From Sorex araneus (Eukaryota; Chordata; Mammalia; Eulipotyphla; Soricidae): DNA of 64,000 nt. The stretch lies in NCBI RefSeq assembly GCF_027595985.1, contig NC_073307.1, forward strand, positions 13,449,432 through 13,513,431. The letters are read 5' to 3'. The translations under genes were made by a program, and so were the position numbers. The notes under the pieces were generated by a model, which was given only the letters and a program-made list of their open reading frames with translations, searched no databases and had not been told where the DNA came from. Positions 58,590 through 64,000 of this stretch are shown here, piece after piece (within the stretch, counting starts at the first letter, position 1; each line of letters starts with the position of its first letter).

Positions 58590-60180
58590 AGGACGAAGAA
58601 ATACCGGTCGCCCTCGGTCCCTCCGCGCTGCACACATATTTGCTCTCGCATCCATCCATCACCTCTTTGAGGATAATAAAACAATTCAATCCCATCAAAT
58701 CCTCACAAGCGCTCCCTCGGGAGGGATGTTTTATCTCCACTTCTGCCAGCCGGGCGAGGATTTTTCTTGTTTGAAGGGGGCGGAGAATGGCGCGGGGTCC
58801 TATTTATTTCCATTGACGACTCCCCGGGTTCTCACAGGCGCTCCGGGACCGGGTGGGAGGAGGAGAGGAGGGGTGGGGGGTGCCGAGATTCCCTCCTTCC
58901 GAGAAGAAAAAGGGTTCAGGAAGCGAGACCGGAGGGGGGGGGGGGGTGCGGCGGCGCGGGGACCGTGTGCGGCTCCCTGGGAAAGGAGCGGGATTCCGCC
59001 CCGGCGCGACCCCGGGACCCACAATGGGGCCGCCCCAACTTAAGTTGCTACAAAGGAAACGGCTCGCGCGCGGTGGGCTCGAGTTGGCGTTTCTGCCGTC
59101 CCACGCCGGGACGCGTGTGCTCAGGTTCAGCTCGCGCTCAAGGTCTCTCTCAGACGCGGGTCCCGGGCGCGCCTCGGGGCCGGACAGCGCCGGGCGCGGG
59201 GGTCGCGGGACGCGGCGCGCGGAGGTGCGCGGGGGACGCTCCGTCCTCGCCCCGCGACCCCGCGGTCTCCCCCCACCCCGCGCCCCGGCACCCCCACCCC
59301 CCGGGGCACCGCCGGGAACCCCGCGCTCCCGTCCCCAGAGCGCGTCCGAGCGAGCCCCGACTCCCGCGCGCCCCGGGGACCCCCTAGACGGGGCGTCTCT
59401 GCCCCGCGCCCCGACCCCCAAGCCAGCCCACCCCAGCTCCGAGCCGGGCAGACGCTCGCCCGCGGCTCGCCAGCCTCCCCGGACCCCTCGACTCTCCGCC
59501 GCGACTCCGACGCCCCCTCAAGCCCGCAGCTCCGGGGACTTGTCTGAGGAGAAGGGGGACCGGCGGGACCGGGGGGTCCCAGACGAGCCGGGGAGACGGA
59601 CGACCCCCGTCTCCCTCCGTCGCCCCGGGCACCCCGTCTCCGCCGGCCGTCGGGGTGAGCGCCGCGGGCGCGCGACCGGGGTCCGGGGGGCGGCGGTCAC
59701 TCACCTTCGGCGAACGGCGGGTTCTCGTCAGGGCAGAGGCGAGCGCCGTCGTCCAGGCGAGGGGGCCCCACGCGCCGCGTCGCCGGCCCCGAGCGAGCGA
59801 GGAGACGGGGGGCACCGGGGGGCGCCGCGGAGAGCGGTGGCGAGGGAGGAAGAGGGAGTCGGCCCCGGGGCCCCCCACAACTTTGCCAACTTGCGAGCGG
59901 GCGAGCGCGGGCGGCGCGCGGCTCCCGAAGTTGCGGCGAAGCGCGGCGCGGGCGGGCGCGGGGGGCGGCGGCGCTCGGAGCCGGGACGGGGCGCGGGCGG
60001 CGGGGGCGCGTCCGCTCGCTGGCGGCTCGGAGCGCGGACTGGAGAGCGCCCCGGACTCGCGCCGCCGCCGCCGCCGCCCCGCCCGCCGCCGCCCTGCCCG
60101 CCGCGCCGCCCCCGCCCCGCGCCCCCGGGCACGCGCGCGCGCTCCCCGCTCCCACACGCGCCGCCGCCGCACGCGCGCCT
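58590..60180 (-). promoter_or_regulatory. NDNF: CpG island, inferred NDNF promoter
   Basis: The sequence turns abruptly GC-rich with dense CpG, while the rest of the window is AT-rich and CpG-poor. GC-box (Sp1-type) motifs crowd at about 60,075-60,125. No TATA box is evident, as is usual for island promoters. The position, about 33 kb upstream of the first NDNF coding exon, and the minus-strand donor at 59704 make it the likely NDNF promoter. A run of 13 G lies at about 58,934-58,946. Long open frames across the island on both strands reflect scarce stop codons in GC-rich DNA. Confidence 0.75.
59705..60050 (-). other. NDNF: Candidate noncoding exon 1 of NDNF
   Basis: On the minus strand CCGAAG is followed by GTGAGT, so the proposed exon ends at 59705. 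Its start near 60,050 is a guess, placed just downstream of the GC-box cluster. It would supply the 5' UTR, since exon 2 has only one base before the ATG. Any open frame here would be upstream of the known start. Other first exons in the island are possible. Confidence 0.42.
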
Positions 60181-61090
60181 CACACACTCACCTCGCACAC
60201 ACGCGCGCGAACACGCCTGCCTCCACACGCGCCGCACACACGCTCCTGCCCCACACTCACCTCTCACACACGCCTGCCTCCACTCACCACACACACGCAC
60301 ACACATGCCTGCCTTAACACTCACCTCACACACACGCACACAGACACCTGCCCCCACACGCACCTCACACGCACTCCTGCCCCACACTCACCTCACACAC
60401 ACGCACACAATGCCTGCCTTCACACTCACCTCACAAACACACGCCTGCCTCTACACTTATCTCACACAAACACGACTGCCTCCAGTCACCTCACACACAT
60501 GCCTGCCTCCACACTCACACCTCACACACACACACGCCTGCCTCCACACTTATCTCACACAGGTGCCTGCCTCCACACTTATCTCACACACACGCGCCTG
60601 CCTCCACACTTACACACACGCCTGTCTCCGCACTTACCTCACACACACGCCTGCCTCCACGCTAACACCTCACACACATGCCCCTTCCCACCCACACCTC
60701 ACACACATCCTCCTTTCTCCACACCCACACATCGCACACATATCTTCTTCCATACCCATAACCTCTCACTCACACTTGTGCCTGTCTCCACACACCCCTC
60801 ACATTCACACACGTGCCTGTCTCCACACTCATACCACACTCATGCACTCCTACCGCCACTCTCACACACACCTTCCTCAACACTCACACGCCATATACAC
60901 ACACACCTGCCTCCGCACACACCACACACACTGCCACAAACGCCTGCCTCCACATACATCCCTCACTCACACAACATGTCTGCCTCACACACACACACCA
61001 CACCTGCCGTTTAAACACTCACAAACAGCATCACACTCACTATTTCAAACCCACAACACACACACACTTTCTCACACACACTGAGCACTT
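60181..61090. repeat. CA-rich minisatellite abutting the CpG island
   Basis: About 900 bp of variant units of roughly 25-35 bases, each combining a CA run with cgcctgcctccacac and cttatctcac or ctcacctcac. Order is regular at 60,181-60,700 and looser beyond. On the minus strand the units repeat AGGTGAGT, a splice-donor consensus. It is upstream of the inferred NDNF start. The 743-codon plus frame that runs through it is an artefact of stop-poor repeat. Confidence 0.92.
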
Positions 61091-62280
61091 TTTCCCACAG
61101 ACCCACTCTTGACTCTTTGCTCTTTCACTTCTCTCCCACCGCCCTCCCCCGCACCCCGCGCCTCACACTTGAGCGCTAACGGGGAGGCCCACTGAGCACC
61201 CCCTCGACACCTCCCTGCCACTAACGTGGGAGCATCCTCCCTGGCCAACAACGCTGACACCCTCTGGGAGGCCAGGCGCCCACCGAGGCGACCGCTTTGG
61301 GATGACAGGGTCTGGATGAGGCTACACGTTCAACTAGGAAGGCTGCAGCGGGAAGCGGGGCGCTCGCACGCTGTTCCTTCTCGCGCTCCACTTTCTACCA
61401 CCACGACGCGTCGCCCGAGAGCCCAGGGACTGGAAACTAGGCGGCCAGTTCCCCTCGGAGAAGCTGCGCTCTGGGGACCGTGTAGCGGCAGGCGGAGTGG
61501 CCAGTCATTAAGCTGACTCGGTAATTAGGATAAGAAGTTGCCTAATTAACAGCTTGGCAGGATCAGGGAAAGGAGGAAAAGGGTCTTGAGAGATTGAATG
61601 TTGATTGCCTTTGCAAGTGTTAGCCTCCTCTCCTGCAAAGTCAGTTTTTAGAAGCTAGAATTTTTAATTCTCCGAATAGAATGAGATTCTAATACCAATA
61701 GTATAAGAAACTCTCCCTCTCGTCCCTAACCACAGCAAAAGGTGAACAAGAACAAAGTCAGCTTGAACCCAGTTTAGTTAAAAACTCGAATCTTTTTGAT
61801 GAAATATGCTCCCTGTGGATACTCCTGATGCTCTGTGCCTTCTAGATGAGAAATTAGCAGGAGGTGTATTTATGAGACCATATATATGTCACAAAATAGT
61901 TGTGTACATGTCATATCGATTAAATGTTAACCGGAGACATTGAGATTAATGTGTAACTTTTTTTTCTGTGAAAAAATAAGGTGGGAGAAGGAAATTCTGG
62001 ATAACCACTCAAAAAGCTGGATCCAGAACTCCTGCACTTAGAAACTAGAACCCAGAACAGGTGATCAGGTATTCACTGTAAACACGGATAATTACCAACA
62101 CAACTCCTTGTCTTGATTTGAAGCTGAGGTGAGGTGCATATCTTTAATGAGTTCACTGCCTGACAGGGAGACCTTGGCATAAGTGACAATATAATAAATG
62201 CACCTCTTGGAAAAGGAAGCAGCTAACTCTCCTTTAGAAGGAATTCTTGATAGAGACTTTACATAGAGTTCTGATGGATG
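61091..62280. other. Upstream flank, repeat-poor
   Basis: No recognisable recent repeat. GC content falls from island level to background by about 61,500. It contains the inverted TAATTA motif pair listed next. Confidence 0.5.
61510..61555. promoter_or_regulatory. Inverted TAATTA motif pair
   Basis: taattagg (61522-61529) and cctaatta (61541-61548) are exact inverted copies 11 bases apart. Outside them lie aagctg (61510-61515) and cagctt (61550-61555), also inverted. TAATTA is a homeodomain core. The arrangement could bind a factor pair or simply be chance. Confidence 0.35.
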
Positions 62281-62289
62281 AGGAAATGG

Positions 62290-63190
62290 AATCAAATAGG
62301 AATGGGAGAGGGAAGGTCATTCCAAACAGAGAAGCAAGTTAAAAAAAAATAAAAGGAAGGTGTCAACATCCATGGTGTGTCTTGGACATTGGAGAAGTTA
62401 GGTGTGGCTGGTTTGCAGCTGAAGTGAGCAAGGCCAGGTTGTATTAAGCTACAAAGACATAGCAAGACAAAACTTTCCTGAAAGCAGATCATGGTTGACA
62501 CTAAAGGTTTTAAGCAAGGGCAGCTTTGAAGACTTGTAAATATCTTCAGATAGGAGTTTTAGAAAGGTTCATCTGGTGTTATTGACCAGTAGGAGAGAAA
62601 CAACAGTGCGGAGGTTATTCCCAGAGGAAGACAGGCTTCAACAGAAGCATCAATTGGGAATTTGAGAAAGCTCTCATGCTGTTTGGAAAATGGAATAGGT
62701 AGGGTTTGGTGTTTGGAAAGTAAAGGAGAGGAGGCATAGCTGACACCAGATTTCTGACTGAAATTTTCAGGAAAGCAGGTGATGGTTCCATTTGCTAAGA
62801 GAAATAGCAAATAGAGAGGAGCTGTTTTTGTAGGAATGTAAATGAGTTCTGTGCTAAACTTAACACGGTAGAGGTGCTCATGAAGCATCTAAGCTCAGGG
62901 TCATGTGGAAAATCTGAAGAATTCTCAAGAGAGAGTGTCCAATCTAGAGGAATTCATCAGCAGTCTTCCTGGCCTGAGAGAGAAGGAAAGCAGCCAGGAA
63001 GGGAAAAACCTATAGATTGAGCATAGCAGGAACCAATGTTGCAGGGGGTGGGAAGTGCAAGGAAGAGGAACCTATAAGAGGAAGAGTTGGAGACCACTGA
63101 GAGAGGAGGACTCGTAAGAGACGAGATGGGGTGATATTGCCATAGATGAGGATGCTTAGTAGAGAACAGAATTAATGAAGCCAAGGGATA
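62290..63190 (+). repeat. Ancient mammalian dispersed repeat
   Basis: The phrase order (gaaggtcattccaaacagag, then gcaaggccaggttgtattaa, then aggttcatctggtgttattg) resembles a common old mammalian repeat in which a tagged animal-like gene text is absent. Similar wording is at 39,180-39,850. The family is not named here for lack of certainty. Confidence 0.4.
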
Positions 63191-63329
63191 AAGGGGCTGG
63201 TGATCAGGGTAGGATATGGCAGAGTAATGAAGACAACCAGACCATAAGGCAACTGCTTCTGTTTTCAAAATCTCTGTGCTGGTGCCCTGAATCAATGCAG
63301 TTTATTGTATGCATACGGAAGGATCCAGA

Positions 63330-63540
63330 AAAGAGCTGGTGGAAAGGCTTGCTCTCCAAGCCTGTGTTCTCCCTTGAACATGTATCTCACTTACTTGTCT
63401 TTTTATTTCTTTATTTGCTTATTTCCACTCTGGAGAAGCCCGTGTTCTCTCTCAAGCACACTCTTTCTTTCCCCTTACATATGTCTAAATAAGCTACAGT
63501 AAAAAACTATCTTGTGTCACCAACACCAGAAAAGAAAAAG
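63330..63540 (+). repeat. LTR-like remnant with duplicated segment
   Basis: Two similar pyrimidine-rich blocks (aagcctgtgttctcccttga and aagcccgtgttctctctcaa) are followed by tctaaataagc in place of a polyadenylation signal. The 30,880-30,985 part of the solo LTR reads similarly (agcccgcgttctctcttgaa, then ctctaaataaa). It may be a relative of that LTR. Confidence 0.4.
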
Positions 63541-63599
63541 AAAAAATAGCAGGTAGAACCTATGTTCATTATAGACCTTGGTACATAGCTAAGATATGA

Positions 63600-64000
63600 A
63601 ATAACTGAACTGTCAATGGCATATGAATGGATAAAGAAGTTGTGGTATATATACACAATGGAATACTATGCAGTTGTAAATCATGCACCTTTGCTGACAC
63701 TCAGATGTTAAACAGATGTTAACAAATGTTAACAAGCAGATGTTAAGCAGATGTTAACAAGTCAAAGGGAGGACAAATATTGGACAATTCCACTAATTTG
63801 TGATATGTAGACAAAGCAAATGAATAAATAGTAATAAGCAATAACAAATCCTTTGCCTTTGATTACAAAACTTGGATTGTTATATGTGAAAGTGGGGTGG
63901 GAGGAGGTAGAGATAAAGAAAGAGGTGAATTAGGTAAGGACATTGGGCAAATAAGAATATTGATGGAAGGTACTGAGTACTTTGTTAGTGGTGAGATGCA
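63600..64000 (+). mobile_element. L1 3' end, running off the window
   Basis: Forward copy: gaatggataaagaagttgtg, cacaatggaatactatgcag, gacaattccactaatttgtg, then a GA-rich tract. A short tandem repeat of a unit like cagatgttaa lies at 63,700-63,765. The element continues past the window edge. Confidence 0.8.

Larger units (their letters stand above)
25768..59704 (-). other. NDNF: Inferred NDNF intron 1
   Basis: The acceptor at 25769-25768 is clear. The donor at 59704-59703 is proposed from a perfect GTGAGT in the CpG island. The span of about 34 kb suits the large first intron known for mammalian NDNF. It would be a 5' UTR intron. No other gene is recognised within it. Confidence 0.55.

Noticed and set aside
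58853-61084. A 743-codon plus-strand open frame, with long companions on both strands
   Set aside because: It crosses the CpG island and the CA-rich minisatellite, where stop codons are rare. The translation is low-complexity (arginine/proline, then histidine/threonine) with no domain, and overlapping long frames exist on both strands.
60181-61090. A CRISPR-like array of repeats and spacers
   Set aside because: The units are variable CA-rich minisatellite repeats in a mammalian genome without unique spacers of constant length.

Overview
The window is mammalian nuclear DNA, almost certainly from a shrew (family Soricidae, probably Sorex). It has one spliced vertebrate gene, no bacterial gene structure, and dozens of copies of two tRNA-derived SINEs that share a head with Pol III A-box and B-box motifs. 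I recognise these as the SOR-type SINEs of shrews. L1 3' ends, a few MIR copies, two or three LTR pieces and many microsatellites fill most of the rest.

The only protein gene I can support is NDNF (neuron-derived neurotrophic factor), on the minus strand. Its three coding exons lie at 25,766-25,579, 21,981-21,857 and 19,224-17,831. All splice sites are consensus, the phases match, and the joined frame is 568 codons, the length of the mammalian protein. The start codon lies one base after the exon 2 acceptor, so nearly all of the 5' UTR must be in an upstream exon. The best candidate is in a strong CpG island at about 58.6-60.2 kb, where a perfect minus-strand donor lies at 59,705/59,704. Intron 1 would then be about 34 kb.

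Layout. 1-17.2 kb: downstream flank with SINEs, L1 pieces and one MaLR-like LTR. 17.2-25.8 kb: NDNF 3' UTR and coding exons, with repeat-bearing introns. 25.8-59.7 kb: inferred intron 1, holding nested L1/SINE insertions, a 707-bp solo LTR, two SINEs with internal inversions, a long GGA/GAA tract, a perfect 23-bp-arm palindrome, and stretches without recent repeats. 58.6-60.2 kb: CpG-island promoter. 60.2-61.1 kb: a CA-rich minisatellite against the island, whose units carry splice-donor consensus on the NDNF strand. 61.1-64 kb: upstream flank with old repeats and an L1 end.

Nothing here amounts to a new multi-gene system. The most interesting signals are in the mobile elements: two SINE classes with the same head but different tails and apparently different target sites, and SINE copies with 5' inversions of the twin-priming kind usually described for L1. 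The promoter-side minisatellite and the palindrome also deserve a look. All repeat family names come from sequence recognition alone; no database search was run.
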